From Seison nebaliae (lineage: Eukaryota > Rotifera > Pararotatoria > Seisonacea > Seisonidae), in the NCBI GenBank assembly GCA_023231475.1, contig JALJEE010000525.1, positions 1 through 64,000 on the forward strand: 64,000 nt of DNA. Reading direction: 5' to 3'. This document shows positions 23,315 to 35,259 of this stretch, piece by piece; the first letter of the stretch is position 1; every line of letters begins with the position of its first letter. The notes under the pieces were generated by a model that saw only the letters and a program-made list of their open reading frames with translations, did no database searches and was not told where the DNA came from. The position numbers and the translations under genes are program-made.

Positions 23315-26029
23315 ATGGAACAGAATCATTACGAAGAAACCAATCCAATGCTCCATAACCATAATGACGGTATTGAATTTAATTTTTCTTCCCATCTCTT
23401 TATCGATCCAGATCGAAATCCACAAGCACAATTCATAAAGAAATTGTGGAAATTGGTGAATGATCCTCAATCGAGAAATATCGTCTCATGGCATCCAGTT
23501 ACCGTTTTTATCGTCCAATTAATAATTTTATATCCAATTCCAGAATGGAAAATCGTTTTTTATTCATAATACCAATTTGTTTTGTGAGACGGTTCTCCCT
23601 TCATATTTCAAACATCGAAATGTAGCCAGTTTCGTTCGACAACTAAACATGTGTTAGTTCTTCAATACTTTTCCGTTTTACTAAAGTTTGAAATATGAAG
23701 ATGGTTTTAAGAAAGTTTCCGGTGCGGACAAAGGCAGTTTAAAAAATTCAGAAGTTGAAGTAGAATTTCAACATCCTCATTTCCAACGACAATATCCGAC
23801 ATTTCTGGAAAGAATTAAACGAAAAGTTTTTATAATTATTTTCAAATATAATAATATTTTTCAAATTAAAATTTTCTTCTTAGGGAACGACTGAAGGGAA
23901 AACTGAATCGAAATTAAGTGAAAATTTAGAGAACGTTATGTCGGAAGTGAAAGTGTTGAAGAATAAAACTTTCGATCTCAATTCCGAATATCATCAATTG
24001 ATGCAGTTCACTTTTTCGAGTTGTGCTAAGTCTCTAAACTCCCAATTGTTAGATTCAATAAACTTCTTTATAAAGAAATTCTTCGACTGAAATCACAGAA
24101 TAGCACATATGCTTACACTGTCACCAAAGTTCTTTTTTGTTAAAAAAAGAAAAAATTTAAATGAATTTCTCTTGGAAAAGTTAATTGAATTGTTCCAAAC
24201 TTTGTTAATGAGTCGATTCGCTAAACCATACGATCAGAATGACGATCGTAATTTGAGTCAACAACTCAAGTTGGGTCACACCAATCAGCAAAACTTATTG
24301 ATGATCGAACATAACAAGAACGAAAGTGACAATCGAAGATATCAACGAAATTCAGATAATCAGAAGTCGAGAAATCATCATGAAAACCATTTCAACCATC
24401 AATATAATATGAGAAATAATGAGAGTGATGTGAATGTTGATATAATGGACAATAACTACTACAGCAATCCCCGTTCACTCTGTTCGGAGTATGAGAACAC
24501 TTTCAATCCTTCCACATCCTTCAATCTTCGCAGTGCACACAATCTGCACAATAATTCCAATTTCACTAACAATCAAATTGTGCCGTGCAATGGAAAAGAG
24601 TCCATATTAGAATCATTCAACAACACCATTCAACAATTGGAGAAATTGAAATTGTGTGTGAATAATGGAAACTTCGATTTTTGTAAATCGCCATTAAACG
24701 ATAGTTTCCAGAATTTGTTAAGACATCAAGGTAAGAAACGTTCATATCAGAACGAGACATATTCCAATAATTATTCGTGTAATAGTCCAGCTGAATCAAC
24801 TATCACCAATGAAATGATGGAACAATATCCATTTCGCAAAAAGGAGAAATATATGGAGGACGTTGACGATCAATATCGTAAAAAGGAGAAATATATGGAA
24901 AATATTGATAATCAATATCGTAAAAAGGAAAAATTTATGGAAGATGTTGATGATCAATATCGTAAGAAAGAGAAATTTATGGAAGATATCGATGATCAAT
25001 ATCGTAAAAAAGAGAAATATATGGAAGATGTTGATGACACATATTTGTATGATGATTTGGATGACGATAATAATGGGATGATGGATAATGACTCGAATTA
25101 TTCACTTCGACATTCACTCACGTCCAACGATCTAAGAAAACGGAAATATAATGGAAACGACCATAATCGGTCGATGACGTCGTTGAATTCGGATAAGAAT
25201 TTCCCTGATCCATTTGTGAAGAGCACAAATAATTTTTTCTTATCTCATGAAACGGAGAATAATCAACGTCATACGATTAATGATAGTCCTTTCTTAAAAT
25301 CACAAAACAGTCGAGATCGATCATCATTGACCGAGAACTTTCAAGATAATATGAACGATCGTATCAATTCCGTCGGATCGTCAAATTCCATAAAATTATC
25401 GAACGGTTCTGATAATCTTTTCAATTATAAACCATATAAAACTCAAGGTAGCATGTTATCGAATAATAACGGTAAGAATAAAGTGAATCTTTTCGACAGG
25501 AATCAATCGAGAACAAATGTCGACACCTTCAATCCACCATCATCAACTCACATCGAACCATCATCATTAACAGAGAACCGAAAGAAACAGTTCGTGTCCA
25601 ACAATCGAAAACCACCCAACAAAAATTATCATGAAGATCCAATGAATTTTAATTATAATAATGATAACATGTTCTCTTCTGCACAAGCTAATCGGAAAAT
25701 GGCAAATCGTTTCAAAGAAAATAACTCGAATTTTTTATCGATGAACAATTTTAAGTTTTAATATTTTTTTTTCCATTTTTCAATTTAAAATTTTTTTATT
25801 TAGCCAATCGAATTTATTGGAGAATGTTATCGATTCCAATATGAATAATAACAATAGAAATCAGGTGAATATGGATGATGGTCCGAATGAAAGTGGTAGC
25901 AACTCCACAAACTTCAATAATCTTCAAATGGATCTCGATAAAAATAACGAGAATTTGAGTGATAATGATTTATTTAATTTCCCTTCTGTTAAATCATCTT
26001 CCTCCAAACCTTTTGGATATGATTCGTAG
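23315..26029 (+). CDS. HSF: Heat shock transcription factor
   Basis: Six exons join in phase to 789 aa: 23315-23497, 23544-23652, 23701-23825, 23884-24005, 24150-25754, 25804-26029. HSF trimers bind nGAAn repeats and switch on chaperone genes. The DNA-binding domain is complete: FIKKLWKLVNDP, SWHPNGKSFFIHN, VLPSYFKHRNVASFVRQLNM, and EFQHPHFQRQ at its end. A leucine-rich HR-A/B region follows (SEVKVLKNK and NLNEFLLEKLIELFQ). The rest is Asn/Asp-rich and poorly conserved, with five 14-residue tandem repeats. A stop in frame upstream (23285) supports the ATG at 23315. All five donors start GTT; four introns are 46-58 nt and one is 144 nt. The exon 4/5 junction inside HR-A/B is the least certain. 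Confidence 0.93.
24835..25044 (+). repeat. Five 42-bp tandem repeats inside HSF
   Basis: Five contiguous 42-bp units start at 24835, 24877, 24919, 24961 and 25003. Each encodes a 14-residue unit of the type RKKEKYMEDVDDQY, a basic half followed by an acidic half. Units differ at a few positions (Y/F, D/N, V/I), so the array has begun to diverge. The frame is kept throughout. Confidence 0.95.
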
Positions 26030-26140
26030 TTGATTTTAATTTATTCATTTTTCCATTTTAATCTCTTTCTCATCAGTTTTCTTTTTTTCTCATCTCAATC
26101 TTTCTTTCTTCTCGGAAATGAAAAAACGAAAATATAATTT

Positions 26141-29100
26141 TTATTTTTTACCAAAACTCACTTTCGTCAAATGACTTCGAGCTGTTGAAATTCTGATATA
26201 ATCTGTTTGTTTCGACGATGTCGTTAATCGGGAACGACTACTTTGTTTCGATGTGCTACTTCGACTATACAGATTCTCCCGACTCTTCTCACGTTCGTTA
26301 AGAATTCTTAATCGACTTCGATTACATTTCTCTCGCACCCACAAGAAGTTGGTGATGATATCTTTCTTTTCTAAATTCTGATTGACAATTAATCGTTTGA
26401 TCGATGTTCTATTAAGAGGAAGAGCACTTTGTGCCCGTTTCATACGTTCTCGATCATTCAAATGGTTCGAACTAAAATAAAAAGAAATGAAGAAATGAGG
26501 GAAAAATATGAAAATATCGAACTGTTCGTCAATTGATGGAAAGCCTAATTGTCGATAAGAATCATAAGAAACGATAAATTCTTTCGAAATTCGAGGAGAG
26601 GAAGGAAGATAATGAAATAATAAATCGAACAAAGTCGGTTCTCGACGGAAGATCGATAAGATGGTTCGAAGGGCTGTTGAATTGAATGTGAGTAGACCGA
26701 GTGCGATACAAACATATTTCTTCACTTCGATATCCAACGATTTGTTAATCTCTCTCAACATGTCATTGATACTCGAATTTTGTTTCAATAAAAACTTCTC
26801 ATAAAAATCGAATTGAACATTCTTATTTTTCGATGACCAATTGATGATATTTAATTTGTTATAATGAAATCCATTTAAATTGCGTAGGAGTTCGATCAAC
26901 GGATTTAAACTCTCCAAAGTAATGATACTGTCCGTCAAACCGGATCTCGTGTGACTGAGTATTGCTAAATAATTGGTGACTTGGATGAAAATATAATCTC
27001 GTAATTTTCCCAACGTTATTCCTTCGTACGTACAAATACTCAACGTCACCGGATGAATTAGCCAATGGCCGAAATTGTCCAAATCTAAATATTGCACCAA
27101 CTTTATTAGAGACATCGCCGTCACTTCGATCTTTCCAATATCGATGAATAAATCAGATAAAATTACAGACTAAAAAGAAATTTTTGAATTTAAAATTTTT
27201 TAATTTTTTAATTTTTTAATTAGAAGAAAAAGAATCGAACTTGGAATGCGGCGGATGATTCGAAGAATGGATTGTTGATTTCATTCTTGAAAATGAATCG
27301 CTCGTACCAAGGAAAGAAGGAAAATATTCGTTCATAAAATCCGTTCTTTTTTATAAATGATTTTAATAATTTGAAATTTTGACTGGAATTGTAAATATAC
27401 ATCGCCACTGCATGACCACTCTCCAAAAGAGTTAAATCGATATTCTCTATATTTTTTATATTCTCCAACGCTCTCTCATTATACAGTTGTTGAATCGCCG
27501 AATTATATTGACGGATATTCTCAGGAATTTTGGATGTTAATGTCATTTGTTTTCCGTCACGAAATAATTCTACAAAAAACATTAATGATAATTAATAGAA
27601 AGAAATTAATGACCTTCATAATCCGAATTTAAATTAATTAATTCGTCAACACTCTCTCCGTTTTCTTTCAAAAAATTTTGGGAACTTTCTAAAATTTTAC
27701 TAATATATTCCGACGGTAAGAGAATATTATCAGCATTGGCATTGGAATTATCTTGCAATAAATTACTCAACGTTTTCAAAGATTCAATCTGAAGAGAAAA
27801 ATTAAAAAAAAAATATGAAAAAGTTTTGAAAATTTTCAAAAATGTTTCACTTGTATTTCGAGGGATGGCGTTTTCTCCAGAATTCCGATCAATAATTTAT
27901 CTGCGTCATGTTCAATTAAAGTCGATTGGACGATATTATTGGCTGTTTGTGCTAAACCGATGCAGAGACATGCGACTAATTTAATGACAACTAAACAGAC
28001 TTTATCATCATTTATTGTACTGGAAGGTGCGGTTGCATCATTATCCAATGAATCATCATGATCCATAGTCATGTTTGAGTATTGGGAGAGATGTGTCGAT
28101 TTGCTATTATGTCTCTGTCGTTTATATCTCGATAATTGACATTGGTAGACAGCTCTTAATAATCGAATAACTGGATCTAATCCTCTTCCGCATTTTATTT
28201 TCTTTTGAAATTCCATTTCCATCGAACAATCATTATTATTCTCTTTCATTTTCTCTTGTAAAACAACATAAGCTAAAGATGGCGAGGAGATTTCATTTCT
28301 TATCGAATCAATTTCATCATGTCCATTATTATCATCGAACGAATTCTCTTTTTGATTAACGATCACTAAATTCTGAATGGTTTCGTTTTGGTAAGTGATG
28401 GACATGATGGCACAACAACCGATGTATTGTAGCACACACGAATCGGAGAGTAACATTCCGTAGATCTGATGGAGACCCAAATGTCGAGCAATTCGTCTTT
28501 GTTGGTTTATGTCTCGCCCACTCACTATCCACAACGACAATGCACATTGTTCACGAATTCTCGTTGCCCAAACTGCATTGGCACGATGCTTAATGGAAAT
28601 GATAAAAGATTAATCATAATTTTTACTTTCTGTATGAAACTAAATTTAAATGAAATTTCGCTCAAGAAAATATTAGCAATCAATAATTTTTAGCGGAACT
28701 AAATTGATCGAATCAAAATTAATCAGCGGGGATGAAATTTAGCGTACATTAAATCATCTCAGATACCTGAAATTGTCTTCCGACTGACGTTTCATTAGAA
28801 ATATTCTTAATACAATCGAATTGTTAACAGCAAAATTAGAAGTTTTGTTTAGATCATCAAAAAAACAGAAATAAATTTAAATTTGTTCAAAAATTTGTTT
28901 TCATGCACAAAGTATTAAAGAATTTAAACTCACCATTAGAAAAGAATGTGAAAGAAAAGGAGAAAATAATTTTTTTTTCAGGGGAATATTTGAAGAAAGA
29001 TGAGAGAATTTAAAGAGAAATAAAATAAAATTTAACTTCCAATAATTTCATCATGATCTTCTCACAATTTAATTCTGAGAGAATTTTTTGATTTTTCGGA

Positions 29101-32100
29101 TTATTTATCGCTAAATCTTTAAGTAATTTTATTCCTGTCCGTTTCCAAGAATAAGAAAACATCATTTTAATCAAGTAGATGAACCTCTCATTTGTACTGT
29201 AATGTTTGATGATTTTTTTATGACATGTATAATTGTACTTAACGAATTCATTTCCACTATTCTCGTTTGATTTTTCGGATGTGGTCCAATACAGACTGAA
29301 GAGAGTGCACCTAATGCAGCTGCTTGTAATAATTCTTTGGAAGAGAATTGATAAGAATTTTGAATAGAAATGAACCTGATTTCAATTTAAGGAATTTAAT
29401 GAGTGATGAAATAATGATTTCACAATCCGCTATCTCCGATCTGAGAATACAAATATTTACCGTTTTACCACTCATCATCGTTTTTGCTTTGGAGAGTGAA
29501 AACTTTCTGATTTTTTCGTTGAATTTGATGATTTCACTATCGATAAAGAACTGATAAGCTCCATCCGACATTCCAAGAACTGCAACGTCCCCAGGTGTAA
29601 ATTTAATGAAGGGATAATAAATATTGAGAAGATTTTCCGATTTGAATTGCCGTCGAATTAACTCGTCAGGATCGCCGTCGTTACAGATAGATGTTATCAG
29701 ATTGCAGGTATTCACCAGAACATCCTCAAAAGAAGAGTAGAATAATTCAGATATTATTTGAACTATTCCTTCCTCATACAGTTCGGAGAGATAATGTTTC
29801 TCTTGAATCAAATCTCCAATAATAATCAATAAACTGGTACAAATATCGGATGTTATCCGATCTAAAGTACATACATGTCTCAACACTGTATCGTCCACTT
29901 TTAGGCTTCTTCTCTCTTCATCATTATTATCTTCTTCTGATGATGATGATTCTTCGTCATCCATCGAATCCGTCTCATTCTCCTTAAGGAAGTTCTTTAA
30001 AATCCCTTTAAACTCCCTCAATGATTTCTGGATTGTTCTCGTCCAGTTTCCTTTTCTTTTCTCATTTTTCACTATGAAAATATTGAGAATTCTTATAAAG
30101 AATTGGAAGTAATTTTTATGGACCATATATTTCTTCACTTCTTCATTATTCGATAAATTACAGATGATTGCTAAGGCGATTGCACAAATATGTTTCTCCT
30201 CATTGATCGTTGATAATCGAACGAGTTCAATCAAAATTTCAATACCATCATTCGAGATAATTTCCCGCCAATATCTTCCATCAGCATTAGTCATCGCTAA
30301 TAAAGTTTGAACAGTTGAACGAACGTTATTATTCAATCCATCCGTTTTTAACAAGTCTAAAATCATCCTCCATATACTCAACTCATTTCCATCATCATTA
30401 CCATCATCATTTTGAACTGAGACAGCCGAACATAGAATATTTCGATCATATTGATTAGAATTCTCATACTTTAAGAAAAGCATTACCATATTAGCATGAG
30501 TCGATATGGTGGCTAATTCTATGGCATTCATGCCGATACGTCCATCATCTTCTATTTCGTTATCAGTTGGTATGAACGATTTGGAGGTAGTTATCGAATT
30601 TTCAATTTCAACGGTATATCGAAATTTCTTTTCTCTCAGTAACAATTTCGCACCAAATTCATATAATAAACATTTCGCCGCTTCTAACGAGCCACTAATA
30701 GCAGCTAAATGTAACGGTGTAGACGAATATGAATTATTTGTCAGACTATTAACTCTCTCGAAATTTCCTTCAGTTTTCGCTGATCGTAAAAGCAATCGGA
30801 TTATGGGAACGGCATCTCGTTGTGCCGCATGATGTAAGGGAAGCCAACCCCGATCGTCGTGTTGTTGAGAATCGCCTCCGAACATCAGAAGTGCCTGCAT
30901 TGAATTCAACGAATTACATCTCGCCGCTAAATGCAACGAAGATGCACCAGTGATTCGTTGAGAATGTTTCCGATATTCCATCTTACTCAACTTCTCATCG
31001 ATGATTGTAGATTCTTTAAAGTAAGCGAAATTGTTGGAGACACAAGGTGAACTCTTCAACCCGATATTGACACAATTGGTACTGAAATCAATCTTATTCT
31101 TATCGGCCATACCATTTGATGATTTAATTAGTAGATCAGTGAGAATGAAAGGGCGATCGAATATGGCAGAGTAGTGAGTATAAGACAATCCAAATTCGTC
31201 AGTTTTCGACAATTTCGATTGAGGCACTTTCTTCACACACGATTTCAGTACAGCAGTCAATCCTTTTTCACTAGCCGCTTTTATTGCGAGTAACATATTC
31301 TTATATTTGGTGGCTTGTTTCGAACCTACAATCAATTTATATAAATCATAAACATTAATATCAGTCATCGGTAATTTCTTCAGTTTTAACGGAACGATCT
31401 CATTCAACAATTTCTTGTACCAGATCATCGAATAATTATATTGTGCCATACTTGTCACATTGAATTTCATGAGAAAATATCTAAAAATTTCAAATATTTC
31501 ATTAGATATCTCTCTTAATCCATTTCAATACTAACTTCTTTCTGTTGTAAACGGTTTGGTAACATGGGAAATTCTCTCGAACTTGGAACGATTCGGCATG
31601 TCGATAAGAATCCATCAATCGATCCACATTATCAGATGCATCGTCAAAATCGAAATAGACGTCACATCGTTCCACCACTGGTGTCTCTACCTCGATATTG
31701 AGGATTCCTTGTAATGTCTGAATTGAACGATGATAATCGATCATCGTATTTTTCAAATTCTCAATTCCAAATATTGGGGGGAATTGTCTCTCACTCTTAA
31801 TATCCTCATCTTTTAAAAAGAAATCATTTTCATTAAACTGACAATCATCTAACTAGACAATAATGGAAGAAGATGAGTGAGATCGGGAATCTTTTCGTAC
31901 CGTTTCAACGATATCAACAGTGGAGTCATTATGGAGAGAAGATTCAATATTTGCAAATGCTTCTTAATAACTGGACATTTCCGCAAAGATTTCCTAACAC
32001 ATCGTTCCACATTCGTTAATCGTTTCTTCAAGCGATTATAAGTCACCAAATCTAAACTAGAAAATCATCGAACAAATTCAAATTCAAAATTGAAAAGAAG

Positions 32101-33119
32101 AAAAACTCAAATATTTTAAACGACGAGACAACATCATAATCGAGAGGAGAACAAATGAAAGCATTCTTATTCTGTTCGATTGCTTCTTTATTATAAATGG
32201 TCAAAGTTGGAATAATACTATTCAAATAAATCATCAAATATTTCTTCTCCTGAATATCATATTCTTCTTCCGTCGTATCGATAAATGCCTCCAATGATGC
32301 CGGATTCTTTGTACCTAATTCTTCGTCTTCCGTTTGGTTTTTAACGGCTTTCTGATAAATGGACGACGGAACACGACCTTGTTCTCTGGTAATCAGATCA
32401 TGATAAATTTCATTAATTCCGTCAAATTCCGTCACATCCTTCAATCCTGCTAATTTGAATTCGTTCAATAAATCTTCCGACGACATTTGTGTATATTCTA
32501 ATGTTCGCCATCTTTCCGTAAATTTTAGTCGATCACTTCGTTTGAATCCGCAACCATACCATAAAGCATCGAACCAATAAAGTGTTTCTGAGAGAATTCG
32601 ACCGATTCTCGTATCGATGTAACATGGTGGCAGATTGACAGATGTTGTATCATTATAATTTCGTTCTAAAGAAATATTAGGCGTTTGATTAAATAGATAA
32701 ATTCCGATAGTTAATTCTCTGAGAATCTGATGGAATTCGATGGCATCGATATTATCCGTTAATGAATTCATCTCATCAACCGGTACCATTATCATTAGAT
32801 AATCATTATCAAAACCATGAATTCCGTCAATAATTCCTGATGGTGTATGAGCGCTGTCCCTCAATCCACCAAACATTTCACTTTGACTACTTAAATTGGT
32901 GGTTGTTGATCTGGCCGATCGTCGTTGTTCACTTCTCGTCGTCATCTCTTCCTCTTCATTCGTTTTTGCGACTAACGTCGACAAATTCGTTATATACCAA
33001 TGATGTCCATGTAATGCGAGTAATTCTTGCAATTCGTAACGTTCATATTTATCTAAATAATTCGAAATATATTGATCCAATTCACTTCCATCGAATTGCG
33101 GTTTCTCATCTTCCTCCAT
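26141..33119 (-). CDS. ANKAR: ANKAR-like ankyrin and armadillo repeat protein
   Basis: Eleven exons join in phase to about 2015 aa: 33119-32122, 32056-31854, 31809-31536, 31480-29376, 29334-29185, 29134-29037, 28588-27851, 27788-27614, 27569-27241, 27169-26523, 26471-26141. The N-terminal region contains the ANKAR-type block RELTIGIYLFNQTP with LPPCYIDTRIG. At least four ankyrin repeats follow (SSLHLAARCN, WLPLHHAAQRD, TPLHLAAISGS, MNAIELATIS), then armadillo-type helices (LLQAAALGALSSVC, GGIKLLKDLAINNP, VWATRIREQCALSLW). An acidic Ser/Glu stretch lies between the ankyrin and ARM parts. The function of ANKAR is poorly known even in mammals. Eight of ten donors start GTT; one 448-nt intron (29036-28589) stands out among short ones. 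Confidence 0.87.
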
Positions 33120-33296
33120 TTTCTCCCGTCCCTATTTCCTGGAAATGACTTGTTCGTTTTTGACAATACTTTCATTTCCATGGCAATTGACAATTAGAAC
33201 AGGACAAAAAAAAGTCAATCACAATTTTTCTTTTTGTTGATTCTTTCAAATTTCCAACAATAACAGTCATTTCAAGATACTTTTATTTCCGTCAAA

Positions 33297-33973
33297 ATGG
33301 AGAAAAATGGACATAATCAATTGGATCACGAGTTACTTCAATCCATAAGGAAATATAAGAACTTTCCGAAGGATCATGTCGATTTCATGTTCGCCAACCT
33401 TTTCTCCCAATTATCATTTGTTTCAGTGACATATTTCCCATCTTCCATTCACCAACTCTCGTCGACCATGTCATCCAAAAAATGACGTCGATTATTCGAA
33501 ATAAATATCCTGATGTAACAGCAATAGTTTGCTTGGATAGTCGAGGTTTCTTATTCGGTCCGATGCTCTCCTCAGAACTCAAATGTAAAATGGTCCCGAT
33601 TAGAAAAAAAGGAAAACTACCAATGGAATGTCACTCTATTTCTTATCACTACGAATACGGATCTGTTACTCTTCTTCAGCATTCTTCTACATTCTCATAT
33701 TTTTATAGGGAGATTTGGAAATGCCAAAAAATGTATTAACGAATAACGAGAAAGTAGTTGTAGTTGATGATGTTCTAGCCACTGGAGGTACGTATTTATC
33801 TTTCCCTATCAATAACTATACATATAAAATTCATAGGAACTTTACGAGCAGCAGATGAATTATTAAAAAAGGCAAATTATTCGTTACTTGGCAATCTGGT
33901 TCTCTTTGAAATTAATACATTGAATGGTCGAAAGAATTTGGAAAGCGATACAATATCTTTATTCTGTTTGTAA
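33297..33973 (+). CDS. APRT: Adenine phosphoribosyltransferase
   Basis: Four exons (33297-33388, 33427-33664, 33709-33787, 33837-33973) join in phase to 181 aa, the usual APRT length. The enzyme salvages adenine with PRPP to make AMP in the cytosol. Seen: the N-terminal FPKDHVDFIDI block, CLDSRGFLFGP (substrate loop), IRKKGKLP, and the PRPP-binding motif VVVVDDVLATGGT, where the last Gly codon is split by intron 3. Introns are 38, 44 and 49 nt; the first is the shortest in the window. Donors are GTTCGC, GTTACT and GTACGT. It is divergent from ANKAR, with only 177 bp between the start codons. Confidence 0.95.
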
Positions 33974-35259
33974 AAATTAATTTCCGATATCCATTTATAA
34001 TTATTCGTTTCAATTACTCTTTTATTCTCCATTGAATTCTATTGATGGAATAAAAAAGAATCCTAGTAATTGATCAAAGCATGAAATCTAGTCTGAATAT
34101 TAATCAACTGACAACTAAAATATCTAAAAATTTTGGAAAATTTGTCTTTCTAAAAAATGAACGATGTACAATTCGGAGACCATTTTCAATGGGTATGAAG
34201 ATTAAGTGGTAGAAAATATTTCAGTTTTTTTAGCTCGCTAATTTTTTAAAGAAATGCTAGAAAGAATGATCGGATACTTTTGATCATTATCGAAATTGTC
34301 ATTGAAATTTCAACAATAATATTGTCGAACAGAAGTATGATACATATACAAACTGAACACATCAGATTTGGATCAGTGAAAAAAAACAGAAGCAATTAAA
34401 AGTTGAATTTGTTGAAAAAAAGGAAAAAAAATTGAATTTCTTTTCTAAAATTTTTGGAAATAATATTTAATTTTTTAAAATGAAATTAAATTGATTTGAA
34501 AGACTATAAAATTCTCTACGCATTGTAGTAGAAATAATATTTTTGCCTGCATCAATGTGGTTCTTGAGTGAATCAGGCACATAGGAAATTATATTGAAAT
34601 TCGTTGTTTAGTTTGGTATCTAAATTCAGTACTAACAGTAGCTAGTAAGTAAGTACCTATTTGATCGTTTATGAACTATGAATTGTTTACCTATTGTTCT
34701 CGAACTAAAAAGTACTTAAGGTATCAAACTGTTGAATTCGGCGTTGAGATTTTTAGATCAATTATTTTTTGAAAGTATTATTCATCGGAACAGATGTTAG
34801 ACTATTGTCCACTAAATGTGAAATCTACATGAGCAACTCAAGTTTTATTAGATAGAGAAAAAATTATTTCATCTCGACCTCAAACATTAAAATGGAGTGA
34901 ATATTTAATTTTAAACCGAATTTAGCTGTAAAATCTAAGAAAGCTGCTGAATTTGAAAGATTCGTCAATTTCATTCATCGATAAACTTCATTGAATTGGT
35001 ATTTATAATTGAGGAGAGATAAGTCAAGTAAAAAAAGGAAATTTATTGAAATAAAAATACAAAAATATTGCTAACAAAATATCAAATAATAATTTTCTTT
35101 CTTTTCTCTATCGACTTACCAGAGTTTTCCTTTTCGAATATTAAGTTCATCCTAATGAAATATTTCCGATTAATTTTCAAAGAAGATTTGTTTATCAATC
35201 TTCGAAAACTTGAATAAATGAATGAAAGATCTTGTGTTGTGTGAGATGATTTGAAGGAA
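33974..35259. other. Intergenic between APRT and WDR59
   Basis: AT-rich spacer of about 1.3 kb. I find no convincing exon or RNA gene in it. It should hold the APRT 3' end and the WDR59 promoter. Confidence 0.5.

Noticed and set aside
24835-25044. Regular 42-bp repeats as a possible CRISPR-like array
   Set aside because: The repeats are contiguous without unique spacers, keep one reading frame and lie in an HSF exon of an animal genome.
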